Assembly: GCA_020201335.1 (NCBI GenBank) | Contig: JAIVGZ010000036.1 | Location: 5,995 to 48,781 of the forward strand | Length of the DNA stretch: 42,787 bases | From: Natronospirales bacterium | GTDB lineage: Bacteria > Pseudomonadota > Gammaproteobacteria > Natronospirales > JAIVGZ01 | Direction of reading: 5' to 3' | Shown: piece after piece, positions 33,592 through 42,787 of the stretch | How the letters are laid out: the number at the start of each line of letters is the position of its first letter | Position numbering within the stretch: position 1 is the stretch's first letter | Program-made: the position numbers and the translations under genes | The notes under the pieces: model-generated | Database searches by the model: none | What the model saw: the letters and a program-made list of their open reading frames with translations, nothing else | Told to the model about the DNA's origin: nothing

Positions 33592-36470
33592 GCCTTCTTC
33601 CTCTTCTTTGCGGGCGGCTTACGGGTCTTGTTTCCGGCGCTGCGGCGCGTGCCGTTCAACGCCGCTTCCAGCAACTGCTTCTGCTGCGCGACATGCAGCG
33701 CGTGGTAGCCGGCTGCGGTGGACGCAGACGCCGCGCGCCCGACATAGGTGAGCGTGTGCCGCGACTCCAACGGCTCCTGCAGGCGGTGGCGGATCTGGTA
33801 CCACGGCCCTTGGTTCTCAGGTTCATCCTGGCACCAGATGATGTCGTCGGCGTTCGCGTACTTCGCAACCTGCTCCGCATACTCATCCTGCGGGAACGGG
33901 TACAGCTGTTCGATGCGGACGATTGCGATCTCGTCAATCTCCTGCGCACGGCGCGCCTCGAGCAGGTCGAAGTACACCTTTCCGCTGCAGACGACCAACC
34001 GCGATACTTTCTTCGGGTCGATGTCGTCGACTTCCGGGATCACGTTGTGGAAGCGACCGTCCTGCAGGTCCTCGAGTGGTGAAGTCGACAGGCGGTGTCG
34101 CAGCAGGCTCTTCGGGGTCATCACAATGAGCGGCTTGCGGAACTGTCGCACCATCTGGCGCCGTAACATGTGGTACATCTGCGCGGGCGTCGTCGGCTGG
34201 CACACCTGCATGTTGTGCTCGGCGCACAGTTGCAGGTAGCGCTCAAGTCGCGCCGACGAATGCTCGGGGCCTTGGCCCTCGTATCCGTGCGGCAGGAACA
34301 TCACAAGGCCGCACATGCGACGCCACTTCAGTTCGCCCGAACTGATGAACTGGTCGATGACCACTTGTGCGCCATTCGCGAAGTCGCCGAACTGCCCTTC
34401 CCATATCACGAGCGCGTTCGGCTCGGCGGTCGAATAACCGTACTCAAAACCGACGACCGCCTCCTCGGAAAGGAGCGAGTCAATCACCTGGAAATCCGCG
34501 CGGCCCTCGTCGAACTGCTGCAAAGGCACGTAGGCGCTCGCGTCGGCCTGGTTGTGCAACACCGCATGCCGGTGGAAGAAAGTGCCGCGGCCGCTATCCT
34601 GGCCGACCAGGCGGACCGCGAAACCATCCTCGAGCAGCGTCGCGTACGCAAGCGTTTCAGCGAAGCCCCAGTCCATCGGCAGCTTCCCGTCGCCCATCTT
34701 GCGCCGGTCCTCGACCACGCGCTCTACGCGCGGGTGCACCACAAAATCCTCAGGCAGCGTCGTGAGCCGCTCGTTTGCCGCGCGTATACGGTCCAGCGGT
34801 ACGGTCGTATCCGCTGGGTCGGTCCAGTCGCCCTTGTTGAACACGGTCCAGTCGACCGCATGCTCATTGCCGCCGGTGCCCATACGCGCATGCGCGAGCC
34901 CGGTGCCTTCTTCGACCGTCGCACGGTATTCGTCGGAAAGCCGTTGCGGGTCCCCGTCCTCAATCACGCCGTCGGCAACCAGCTTGTCGGCGAAAATCTG
35001 CCGCGTCGTTGGGTGCTTACGGATACGCGCGTACATGTCCGGCTGCGTGGCCGCCGGTTCGTCGGCCTCATTGTGGCCATGGCGCCGGTAGCAAACCATG
35101 TCGATGACGACATCCTTGCGGAACTTCATGCGGTAATCGAGCGCGAGGCGCGTGACGAATACCACCGCATCGGCGTCGTCGCCGTTCACGTGGAAGACCG
35201 GCGCCTCGACCATCTTCGCGACGTCGGTCGCGTACATCGTCGAGCGCGCATCGAGCGGGTTACTGGTAGTGAAACCAATCTGGTTGTTGATCACGATGTG
35301 CAGCGTGCCGCCGATGTGGAAGCCGCGCGCCTGCGACATCTGCAAACACTCCATCACGACGCCCTGCCCGGCGAATGCCGCATCGCCATGGATCAGCACC
35401 GGCAGTACGCGCGAACCTTCCTGGTCGCGGCGGCGGTGCTGACGGGCGCGCACCGAGCCTTGCACGACCGGGTTCACAATCTCGAGGTGCGACGGGTTGA
35501 ACGCGAGCACCAGGTGCACGGTTTTACCGGACGGCGTGTCGTAGTTCGACGAGAAGCCCAGGTGGTACTTGACGTCGCCCGAGCCTTCCTGAACTTGCGG
35601 GTCGTAGATGCCTTCGAATTCATTGAAGAGGTCGGTCGGCTTTTTGCCGAACACGTTGACCAGCACATTCAGCCGGCCACGGTGCGCCATGCCGATGACC
35701 ATCTCCTCGATACCATCCGCACCGCCGCGCTGGATCATCTCGTCGAGCAACGGGATCAGCGACTCGCCGCCCTCAAGCGAAAAGCGCTTCTGGCCGACGT
35801 AGCGCGTGTGCAGGTACTTCTCGATGCCTTCGGCAGCCGTGAGCTGCTTCATCACCACAACCCGCTCGTCGCGCGGCAGCGTGACGGAGACCTGCGGATC
35901 CTCCAGGCGCTCCTGGATCCAGCGCTTCTGGTCGGTCTCCATGATGTACATGTATTCGGCGCCGATCGTGCCGCAGTAGATGCGTTGCAGGCGTGCGACG
36001 ATTTCTCGGAGCGGCAACCGGTCCGGGCCCACCAGCGTGCCGGTGTTGAAAACGGTATCCATGTCGGCGCCGGTCAGCCCATGGAACTCCGGGTCGAGGT
36101 CAGGCACATGCGGACGCGTGCTCCAATCGAGCGGGTCGAGCGTCGCGTGCTGGTGGCCACGCACCCGGTACAGGTTGATCAGCCGCAGAACGGCCGCCTG
36201 CTTCTCAGCGGCTGCGGCCGGCATGCCGCCATCGGGCGCCGCCGCGACCCGCCGCGTTCGTGCCCGCGTGCGCATCTCGTCGCGCACCGGCTGGTGCGCC
36301 TGGTCGGCGGAGCCGCCGGCACCGTGCTGGAAGCCGGTGAAGTAATCGCGCCAATAGGAGTCGACGGAATCGGGGTCCGCGAGGAACGCCTCGTACAGGC
36401 CTTCGATGAAATCGGCGTTATCGCCGAAGAACGGGGAATTCTTGTATCTGTCCCGCAGAGAGTCGCTCAT
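33588..36470 (-). CDS. sucA: 2-oxoglutarate dehydrogenase E1 component
   Basis: Thiamine-diphosphate enzyme of the TCA cycle, 960 residues. N-terminal E2-binding helix ([20 protein letters not shown]), then the dehydrogenase domain with [49 protein letters not shown] and the transketolase domain with [19 protein letters not shown] and the C-terminal [13 protein letters not shown]. The tail [15 protein letters not shown] is strongly basic, longer than in E. coli. ATG 36470. First gene of sucA-sucB-lpd; no sucCD or sdh genes are in view. Confidence 0.97.
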   Translation of the reverse strand: MSDSLRDRYKNSPFFGDNADFIEGLYEAFLADPDSVDSYWRDYFTGFQHGAGGSADQAHQPVRDEMRTRARTRRVAAAPDGGMPAAAAEKQAAVLRLINLYRVRGHQHATLDPLDWSTRPHVPDLDPEFHGLTGADMDTVFNTGTLVGPDRLPLREIVARLQRIYCGTIGAEYMYIMETDQKRWIQERLEDPQVSVTLPRDERVVVMKQLTAAEGIEKYLHTRYVGQKRFSLEGGESLIPLLDEMIQRGGADGIEEMVIGMAHRGRLNVLVNVFGKKPTDLFNEFEGIYDPQVQEGSGDVKYHLGFSSNYDTPSGKTVHLVLAFNPSHLEIVNPVVQGSVRARQHRRRDQEGSRVLPVLIHGDAAFAGQGVVMECLQMSQARGFHIGGTLHIVINNQIGFTTSNPLDARSTMYATDVAKMVEAPVFHVNGDDADAVVFVTRLALDYRMKFRKDVVIDMVCYRRHGHNEADEPAATQPDMYARIRKHPTTRQIFADKLVADGVIEDGDPQRLSDEYRATVEEGTGLAHARMGTGGNEHAVDWTVFNKGDWTDPADTTVPLDRIRAANERLTTLPEDFVVHPRVERVVEDRRKMGDGKLPMDWGFAETLAYATLLEDGFAVRLVGQDSGRGTFFHRHAVLHNQADASAYVPLQQFDEGRADFQVIDSLLSEEAVVGFEYGYSTAEPNALVIWEGQFGDFANGAQVVIDQFISSGELKWRRMCGLVMFLPHGYEGQGPEHSSARLERYLQLCAEHNMQVCQPTTPAQMYHMLRRQMVRQFRKPLIVMTPKSLLRHRLSTSPLEDLQDGRFHNVIPEVDDIDPKKVSRLVVCSGKVYFDLLEARRAQEIDEIAIVRIEQLYPFPQDEYAEQVAKYANADDIIWCQDEPENQGPWYQIRHRLQEPLESRHTLTYVGRAASASTAAGYHALHVAQQKQLLEAALNGTRRSAGNKTRKPPAKKRKKA

Positions 36471-36493
36471 TGCGTGTTGACGCCACCTTGGAA

Positions 36494-36509
36494 AATCAAT
36501 GACTTGATT
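36494..36509. promoter_or_regulatory. Palindrome upstream of sucA
   Basis: AATCAATGACTTGATT (6-bp arms, 4-bp centre) lies 24 nt before the sucA start. It contains the word TCAATGACTT that also occurs at 36671-36680 and, inverted, at 37901-37910. It could be an operator for sucA; inference only. Confidence 0.35.
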
Positions 36510-36604
36510 GTGGGTTTCCTACGGCCCGGCAAGTGTATATGAGCCGTCGCGATTTGGGAACGGTTGAAATGTCAAATACTGGCTCAGGGCGAGCGCGGGA
36601 AGGA

Positions 36605-36651
36605 TGGTGCCCCGGGCAGGAGTTGAACCTGCGACCTTCCCCTTAGGAGGG
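36605..36651 (-). pseudogene. Displaced 3' half of a tRNA-Arg (attachment-site duplicate)
   Basis: Forty-seven bases match the 3' half of tRNA-Arg(CCU) at 37915-37961 with two differences, from the CCA end through the T-arm to the anticodon. The last 27 bases (36625-36651) are identical. The 5' half is absent, so it cannot form a tRNA. The acceptor segment CCGGGGC would pair perfectly with the intact gene's GCCCCGG, whereas the intact gene now has a G-U there. This fits the original chromosomal 3' end having been displaced by integration. Confidence 0.88.
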
Positions 36652-36719
36652 CGGCGGGCGTCCTCACTTTTCAATGACTTAGGAGAAAGTGTGTAACGGA
36701 AATTGCACATTTCCGGCCT

Positions 36720-36755
36720 CAAAGGGGAAGGATTTTGGTAATGCATGCCTTCCCT
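36720..36755. promoter_or_regulatory. Inverted repeat in the island leader
   Basis: AAAGGGGAAGG and CCTTCCCTTT form a 9-10 bp stem around a 16-base loop containing TAATGCATG. It lies about 100 nt before the P63C gene. It could be an operator, a terminator for leftward transcription or an att-arm site. No T-run follows. Confidence 0.4.
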
Positions 36756-36786
36756 TTCTTTCCATGCATCGGAGAGTATTCTCGTG

Positions 36787-36814
36787 ATGCTTGCTTTATT
36801 TATCATGCAAGCAT
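36787..36814. promoter_or_regulatory. Palindrome in the P63C promoter region
   Basis: ATGCTTGC and GCAAGCAT are perfect 8-bp inverted repeats with a 12-base A+T-rich centre TTTATTTATCAT. The centre includes a -10-like TATCAT. It ends 36 nt before the P63C start, a typical place for a repressor site. Confidence 0.5.
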
Positions 36815-36850
36815 ATCCTCCATCGAGCCCAAAGCATTGGAGGATTAGAC

Positions 36851-37885
36851 ATGAGTGACCCCAAAGACCCTCGCTCGAAAGGGGGCAAAGAACGAGCTAA
36901 GCGGCTTTCGTCTGACCGTCGCTCAGAAATCGCGAAAGCCGCCGCTATCGCGCGTTGGGACGGCGACAAACCTCAGGCAACGCACGAAGGCGAGTTTGAA
37001 CTAGGCGGCTCCCTCGTATCCTGCGCCGTGCTACCGAACGGTCAAAGGGTCATCACACAAGCCACCTTTCTTCGGGCACTGGGCCGTTCTCGCTCACCCA
37101 AGGCCGGCACAGGCATCCTCGCAAGCTCTGATCAGCAACTGCCGTTCTTCCTCAATGCAGATGTCTTGCACCCGTTCGTGAGTGAGGAATTGCGCATGTC
37201 GACCACGCCGGTCTTCTACCGAACTAAGAATGGCGGGAAAGGAGTGGGATACGACGCTCGATTGCTACCACAAGTCGCCGATGTCTATCTGAGCTTCCGC
37301 GACGCCCAGTTGCAGGAGAAGGGAGCGGTTCCGAAGCGCTACGAGAACATCGTCCGAGCGGCAGATATTCTCATGCGCGGTCTCGCCAATGTTGGAATCA
37401 TCGCACTGGTCGACGAGGCAACCGGCTTTCAACGCGACAGGGCGAAGGATGCCTTGGCTCGAATTCTGGAGCAATTCATCGCCGATGAGCTTCGACCGTG
37501 GGTGCGTACATTCCCGGACGAGTTTTACGAAGAGCTATTCCGGCTGCGCAAGCTCGAGTTTCCCCGAGACCATATGGCCGTGCACAAGCGACCCAGATAC
37601 TTTGGGAAGCTCACCAACAATATCGTATATAGCCGCCTCGCTCCCGGGGTCTTAGATGAACTTAAACGAGCTACGCCGCGCGCACCGAACGGGGGGCACA
37701 AACAGCACCTTCACCGGCGCCTAACGGAGGAATGGGGGCACCCTAAGCTTCGTGAACACCTCGCATCCGTCATTACCATCATGAAACTAAGTGAGAACTA
37801 CGACGATTTCATGAGGAAATTAGACCGTATCCACACGCGTTATGGGGATACCTACGACATGCTCCCAGAGGACATCGGGGACTGA
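36851..37885 (+). CDS. P63C-domain protein carried by the tRNA-Arg island
   Basis: A 344-residue cytoplasmic protein. The N-terminus is basic with RSKGGKERAKRLSSDRRSEI followed by AKAAAIARW, a short motif common on plasmid and phage proteins that may bind nucleic acid. The middle and C-terminal part matches the P63C family known from phages and bacterial islands: GVGYDARLLPQVADVYLSFR, ADILMRGLANVGIIALVDEA then TGFQRDRAKDAL, and RTFPDEFYEELFRL. No biochemical role is established. ATG 36851 has a perfect GGAGG seven bases upstream. Codon use looks less G+C-biased than the neighbours. Sole gene of its island. Confidence 0.88.
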   Translation: MSDPKDPRSKGGKERAKRLSSDRRSEIAKAAAIARWDGDKPQATHEGEFELGGSLVSCAVLPNGQRVITQATFLRALGRSRSPKAGTGILASSDQQLPFFLNADVLHPFVSEELRMSTTPVFYRTKNGGKGVGYDARLLPQVADVYLSFRDAQLQEKGAVPKRYENIVRAADILMRGLANVGIIALVDEATGFQRDRAKDALARILEQFIADELRPWVRTFPDEFYEELFRLRKLEFPRDHMAVHKRPRYFGKLTNNIVYSRLAPGVLDELKRATPRAPNGGHKQHLHRRLTEEWGHPKLREHLASVITIMKLSENYDDFMRKLDRIHTRYGDTYDMLPEDIGD

Positions 37886-37914
37886 GTGGAGAATGATGCT
37901 AAGTCATTGATTTA

Positions 37915-37991
37915 TGGTGCCCCGAGCAGGAGTCGAACCTGCGACCTTCCCCTTAGGAGGGGGACGCTCTATCCAGCTGAGCTACCGGGGC
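37915..37991 (-). tRNA. tRNA-Arg (anticodon CCU)
   Basis: Acceptor GCCCCGG pairs with TCGGGGC (last pair G-U), D-arm AGCTCAGCTGGATAGAGC, anticodon loop CTCCTAA with anticodon CCT, T-arm GCAGGTTCGACTCCTGC, encoded CCA. Its 3' end is the junction with the P63C island, so the 3' half is probably island-derived. Confidence 0.96.
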
Positions 37992-38048
37992 GCGGCCAAA
38001 ATTGTACCTCACCGCGGGAGCGGAGCTCAGTGTGGGATTGGTTCGCAA

Positions 38049-38075
38049 TGTAGGAGCGGTGCTCCGCACCGCGAT
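38049..38075. repeat. REP-like palindrome between tRNA-Arg and tRNA-Ala
   Basis: A complete TGTAGGAGCGGTGCTCCGCA plus CCGCGAT unit. A second, broken unit (TGTGGGAGCG at 38131-38140) runs into GCGCGCCGGCAGGCGTCGCC at 38146-38165, nearly the inverse of 19674-19692. Confidence 0.85.
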
Positions 38076-38175
38076 GGCAGAGCTCACTAGTGGCACCGCC
38101 CCCGCCGCAGCGGCGGGACGCGGTTTGCAATGTGGGAGCGTGGAGGCGCGCCGGCAGGCGTCGCCGTGTTAAAGA

Positions 38176-38251
<76 letters not shown>

Positions 38252-38302
38252 ATCAGGCGGCGTATGATAAACCGCAATCCCGCCGAGTGCCAGAGAGAGC
38301 CG

Positions 38303-38743
38303 ATGACCACGATTCGCGATGCCGTGTCCGCCGACCACGCGCTGATTTGCGCATGGAACGACGCGCTGGCCCGCGAATCCGAGGACAAGGCGCTGGATGC
38401 CGCGGCGTTGTCCGCTGGCGTGCGCAGGGTGCTGGACGACCCTAAGCTCGGCCGCTACTTCATCGCAGACATCGGTGGGGAGCCGGCGGGTCAGATGATG
38501 CTGACCTGGGAGTGGTCCGACTGGCGCAACGGGATGTTCTGGTGGATCCAGAGCGTGTATGTCGCACCGCCGTTCCGCAGCCAGGGCGTGTTCCGTGCGT
38601 TGTACGGACATGTTGAGGGTCTCGCCCGCACCGAAAGTGCGGTCGCAGGGCTGAGGCTCTATGTCCACGACGGCAACAAAAGTGCAATCGAAGTCTACCG
38701 CCGCCTCGGCATGGACGACGGGCACTACCGCGTAATGGAAACC

Positions 38744-38761
<18 letters not shown>
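38303..38761 (+). CDS. GNAT-family N-acetyltransferase
   Basis: A 152-residue acetyl-CoA-dependent acetyltransferase. [20 protein letters not shown] holds the beta4 strand and acetyl-CoA pyrophosphate loop (Q-G-V-F in place of Q/R-x-x-G-x-A), and the C-terminal [20 protein letters not shown] is the usual final motif. Substrate unknown. ATG 38303 follows AGAGAG; the longer frame runs through tRNA-Ala and is rejected. Its end overlaps the lysS end by 18 nt, convergently. Confidence 0.9.
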
Positions 38762-40225
<1,464 letters not shown>

Positions 40226-40243
40226 CTCATGTCTCGACAAAAC

Positions 40244-40268
40244 GTAGGAGCGAATCTGTGATTCGCGA
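40244..40268. repeat. REP-like palindrome between prfB and lysS
   Basis: A complete GTAGGAGCGAATCTGTGATT plus CGCGA unit lies in the 55-nt spacer of the prfB-lysS pair, so it is probably transcribed between the two genes. Confidence 0.9.
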
Positions 40269-40280
40269 GTTTACCTGACC

Positions 40281-41205
40281 TTATAACCCGGATTTGAGCG
40301 ATGCCTCGATAAAATCGTCGAGGTAGCCATCCAGCACCGCCTGCGTGTTGCTGGTTTCGATGCCGGTCCGCAGGTCTTTGATGCGCGACTGGTCGAGCAC
40401 GTACGAGCGAATCTGACTGCCCCACCCGATGTCGGCCTTGCTGTCCTCGAGCGCCTGCTGCTCGGTGCGGCGCTTCTGCATCTCGAACTCGTACAGCTTC
40501 GCCTGCAGCTGTTTCATCGCGTTGGCGCGGTTCTTGTGCTGGGAGCGGTCGCTCTGGCACTGCACGACGATGTTGGTCGGCAAGTGGGTGATGCGGATTG
40601 CCGAATCAGTCTTGTTCACATGCTGGCCGCCAGCGCCGCTCGCACGGAACACGTCGGTGCGAAGGTCCGCCGGGTTGATCTCGACCTCGAAGCTGTCGTC
40701 GATTTCGGGCGAGACGAATACCGCCGCGAAACTCGTATGGCGGCGGTTGCCGGAGTCGAACGGCGATTTGCGCACCAGCCCCTGCGCCTCGGTGCCGCCG
40801 GAGCCGGCCTGGATGTCGACGAACGCGTTGACCGGGTCCTGCTCACCCGAAAACATCCGCTGGAACTCGAGGGTCGCGACCTGCTTTTCGAGCGCATCGA
40901 CGTCGCGCTGGACCGCGCGGATCGATTCATCGTCGTTGTCACCTGCCGCCATCTCGAGCAGCTCGCCGGCTTCCTGTAGCGCCTGGCCCATGCCCCGCAG
41001 CGTGTCGACGACCTCCTGCAGGCGCACGCGCTCGCGGCCGAGGCCTTGCGCGCGCTCGGGGTCGTTCCAGACGTCTGGGACTTCGAGCTCGCGCTCGACT
41101 TCGGTCAGCCTTTCAGCCTTGCCCGCGTAGTCAAAGATACCCCCGTAGCGATTCGGAACGCACACGCAGGTCTTCAATCTTGTTGTAGATGGGGTTGATT
41201 TCCAT
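40281..41205 (-). CDS. prfB: Peptide chain release factor 2 with +1 frameshift and internal deletion
   Basis: RF2 terminates at UGA and UAA. Translation from ATG 41205 reads 24 codons ([20 protein letters not shown] then RGYL) to an in-frame TGA; +1 slippage on CTT-TGA-C gives a 307-residue product instead of about 365. Domain 1 is normal up to [12 protein letters not shown] (product residue ~141), which joins directly to [18 protein letters not shown]. About 58 residues usually found between (from DWASMLERMY to GVHR in E. coli) are missing. The SPF codon-recognition tripeptide (147-149) and the catalytic GGQ (192-194) remain. The deletion would remove strands of domain 2. Real or artefact is undecided. 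Confidence 0.9.
41130..41144 (-). promoter_or_regulatory. prfB programmed +1 frameshift site
   Basis: On the coding strand GGGGGTATCTTTGAC: an internal Shine-Dalgarno-like GGGGG three bases before the slippery CTT followed by the in-frame TGA and C. This is the classical autoregulatory site, essentially identical to that of E. coli: low RF2 favours slippage and more RF2. Confidence 0.95.
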
Positions 41206-41207
41206 TT

Positions 41208-42722
41208 TTATTTCAACCATTTCAATGAATAGAGGTCCAGGCGCCGGTCATGGAAATTGCGAACGGCGCCCTGCGTGCGGAGCTCCCGGAGCTTATCCAT
41301 GTCGAGGTCGCAGATCAGCGTCATCTCGGTGTTCGGCGTCGCCTCGGCGAGCGTCGCATCGTGCGGGAATGCGAAATCCGACGGGGTATAGATTGCCGCC
41401 TGCCCGTACTGGATGTCCATGTTTTCGACGCGCGGCAGATTGCCGACGCTGCCGGCAATCACGACATAGCATTCGTTCTCGATCGCGCGCGCCGCCGCGC
41501 AGCGCTGTACGCGCAAGTACGAGTTGCGGGTGTCGGTCCAATACGGCACGAACAGGATGCGCATGCCCCGCTCCGCCATCAGCCGCGGCAGTTCCGGGAA
41601 CTCGACGTCGTAGCAGATTAGTATCCCGACCTTGCCGACATCGGTGTCGAACACCTTCAGCTTGTCGCCGCCGCCCATGCCCCAGTAGCTGCGCTCATCC
41701 GGCGTTGCATGCAGCTTGTACTGCACGTCCCAGGTACCGTCGCGCCTGGCAAGGTACGACCCGTTGTAGAGCAGCTCGCCGTCGTAGATCGGTAATGAGC
41801 CGCCGATGATGTTCACATTGTAGGCAAGCGCGAGGCGCACCAGCTCGTCGCGCAGTTCTTCGGTGAAGCCAGCGAGGCTCCGAATCGCCTCCGGCGGATC
41901 CTTCTGGTTGAACTGCGCCATCAACGGCGCGTTCCAGTATTCGGGCAGCAGAACGAAATCCGATTTGTAGCCGGATACGGTGTCGATGAAAAACTCAAGC
42001 TGCTGCTTGACCTCGTCGATGCCCTTGACGCTGCGCATCTGCCACTGCACCGCAGCGACGCGCACGACCGCCTTGCGCCCGCCCACGAGCTTCACCTTCC
42101 GCTCGTAGTAAACGTTCAGCCATTCAAGGAGCGTCGCGTATGCGCGCGACTCCTTGTCGCCGGGCAGGTAGTCATCGAGTACGCGGCGAACGTGGAAGTC
42201 GTTGTTCAGCTGGAAGGTCAGGATCGGGTCGTACAACTCGCGACGCTTGACGAGCTCGACGTACTTCTGAGGCGTCAGCTCGCCACTCTGCTCCCGGTAA
42301 CCGGGTATGCGCCCGCCGCATACAATCGCGCGCAGGTTGAGGTTCTCACACAGCTCCTTGCGCGCGTCGTACAACCTGCGCCCGAGGCGCATGTTGCGGT
42401 GGTCCGGGTCGACGAACACGTCGGCGCCGTACAGCGTGTCGCCGTCCGGGTTGTGCGTCGTCAGCCACGCGTTACCGGTGACCTGCGAGTAGGTGTGGTG
42501 GTCGCCGTAATTGTCGTAATCGACAATCAGGCTCGCCGCCGCGGCGACGACCTTGCCGTTGTCCTCGATGCAGAGCTGTCCTTCGGGGAAGCGCTCAAGC
42601 TGGGAGTTGAATTGCTCGCGCGACCACGCGCCCATCGCTGGATACACACGGTGCATCAGGTCGACGATCTGTTCAAAATCCTCGGCGCGGGTGTTGCGGA
42701 GTACAAGTTTGTGACTTTCCAT
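41208..42722 (-). CDS. Bifunctional GNAT acetyltransferase / nitrilase-superfamily protein
   Basis: A 504-residue fusion. Residues ~5-210 form a GNAT domain (LYGADVFVDPDHRNMRLGRR contains the acetyl-CoA loop). Residues ~220-500 are a carbon-nitrogen hydrolase domain with the Glu in FVLLPEYWNAP, the Lys in VQYKLHATPDE and the nucleophile Cys in VGILICYDVEFPE. Such fusions occur in many bacteria; the substrate (an amide or nitrile) is unknown. It lies 2 nt upstream of prfB (TAA-aa-ATG), so it is probably cotranscribed with prfB-lysS. Confidence 0.9.
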   Translation of the reverse strand: MESHKLVLRNTRAEDFEQIVDLMHRVYPAMGAWSREQFNSQLERFPEGQLCIEDNGKVVAAAASLIVDYDNYGDHHTYSQVTGNAWLTTHNPDGDTLYGADVFVDPDHRNMRLGRRLYDARKELCENLNLRAIVCGGRIPGYREQSGELTPQKYVELVKRRELYDPILTFQLNNDFHVRRVLDDYLPGDKESRAYATLLEWLNVYYERKVKLVGGRKAVVRVAAVQWQMRSVKGIDEVKQQLEFFIDTVSGYKSDFVLLPEYWNAPLMAQFNQKDPPEAIRSLAGFTEELRDELVRLALAYNVNIIGGSLPIYDGELLYNGSYLARRDGTWDVQYKLHATPDERSYWGMGGGDKLKVFDTDVGKVGILICYDVEFPELPRLMAERGMRILFVPYWTDTRNSYLRVQRCAAARAIENECYVVIAGSVGNLPRVENMDIQYGQAAIYTPSDFAFPHDATLAEATPNTEMTLICDLDMDKLRELRTQGAVRNFHDRRLDLYSLKWLK

Positions 42723-42739
42723 CCGGCAATTCTAGCAAA

Positions 42740-42787
42740 CTAGGCTGGTTCAAGGTGCTCGACGACGAGTTGCACGCGGCGGTTACC
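42740..42787 (-). CDS. C-terminal end of an OmpA-family protein (partial)
   Basis: Only 15 codons are in view, reading GNRRVQLVVEHLEPA and a TAG stop. NRRVxLVVE is the usual end of an OmpA/Pal/MotB peptidoglycan-binding domain. The rest lies outside the window. Weak but specific. Confidence 0.55.
   Translation of the reverse strand, partial: GNRRVQLVVEHLEPA

Larger units (their letters stand above)
36652..37914. mobile_element. Minimal tRNA-Arg genomic island with a single P63C gene
   Basis: The segment between the displaced tRNA 3' half and the intact tRNA-Arg is 1.26 kb, carries one gene (36851-37885), and by eye is poorer in G+C than its neighbours. Near its ends lie 12-bp inverted repeats, TCAATGACTTAG at 36671-36682 and CTAAGTCATTGA at 37899-37910. 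There is no integrase or excisionase gene. It is either a remnant of a larger island or a satellite mobilised in trans. Confidence 0.72.

Noticed and set aside
34170-36542. Very long open frame (790 codons) antisense to sucA
   Set aside because: It mirrors the highly G+C-biased sucA codons, has no recognisable domains or hydrophobic pattern, and sucA is beyond doubt.
36519-36806. 95-codon minus-strand frame over the tRNA fragment, possible small island gene
   Set aside because: It translates the tRNA piece (KVAGSTPARGT), a known artefact, and has no ribosome site.

Overview
The window is a G+C-rich piece of a gammaproteobacterial chromosome. The evidence is gene order more than any single gene. 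It carries bamC-like/dapA/gcvR/bcp, perM/bepA, yebC-ruvC-ruvA-ruvB-ybgC-tolQ-tolR-tolA-tolB-pal-cpoB-queE-queC, sucA-sucB-lpd, dnaX-ybaB-recR, divergent orn/rsgA and prfB-lysS, all arranged much as in Escherichia, Pseudomonas and their relatives. The genus cannot be named from the sequence; an uncultured or poorly sampled lineage is likely.

Layout. 1-3156: cut-off NRAMP-type transporter, secreted coiled-coil protein, PLP-dependent dehydratase and a divergent EamA exporter. 3394-8368: orn and rsgA back to back, then hinT, recR, ybaB, dnaX, tRNA-Ser(GGA) and a small lipoprotein. 8365-10353: membrane TPR protein with a TolB-N/FlgO-like domain. 10440-10552: signal recognition particle RNA. 10563-16866: very short BamC-like lipoprotein, dapA, gcvR, bcp, PIN-PhoH ATPase, perM and bepA. 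16920-19502: large secreted M14 peptidase. 19589-20140: tRNA-Lys and a dense repeat cluster. 20123-29374: queuosine genes queC and queE, the Tol-Pal envelope system, ybgC, the Holliday-junction genes and yebC. 29377-36470: YfaZ-like porin, ferredoxin-NADP reductase and the 2-oxoglutarate dehydrogenase complex. 36605-37991: a one-gene island in tRNA-Arg(CCU). 38176-42787: tRNA-Ala(CGC), an acetyltransferase, lysS, prfB, a GNAT-nitrilase fusion and the last codons of an OmpA-type protein.

Most genes are ordinary housekeeping genes packed tightly, with many ATGA- or TGATG-type stop/start overlaps that imply translational coupling. Four things are not ordinary. (1) ruvC and ruvA are one open frame, with the RuvC end (including its last two catalytic aspartates) and the first RuvA residues missing. 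(2) prfB keeps its programmed +1 frameshift but lacks about 58 residues between its GGTEAQ and LVRKSPF motifs. (3) A single P63C-domain gene lies between an intact tRNA-Arg and a displaced copy of that tRNA's 3' half, as expected of a minimal integrated element without its own integrase. (4) A palindromic REP-like repeat family with three different stem sequences is scattered through the window. It forms head-to-tail arrays of truncated units, has entered sucB in frame at two places, and supplies the last codons and stop of queC.

No CRISPR array, complete insertion sequence, rRNA gene or replication origin was seen. Both deletions sit in genes normally kept intact, so an assembly artefact must be excluded before biology is inferred.
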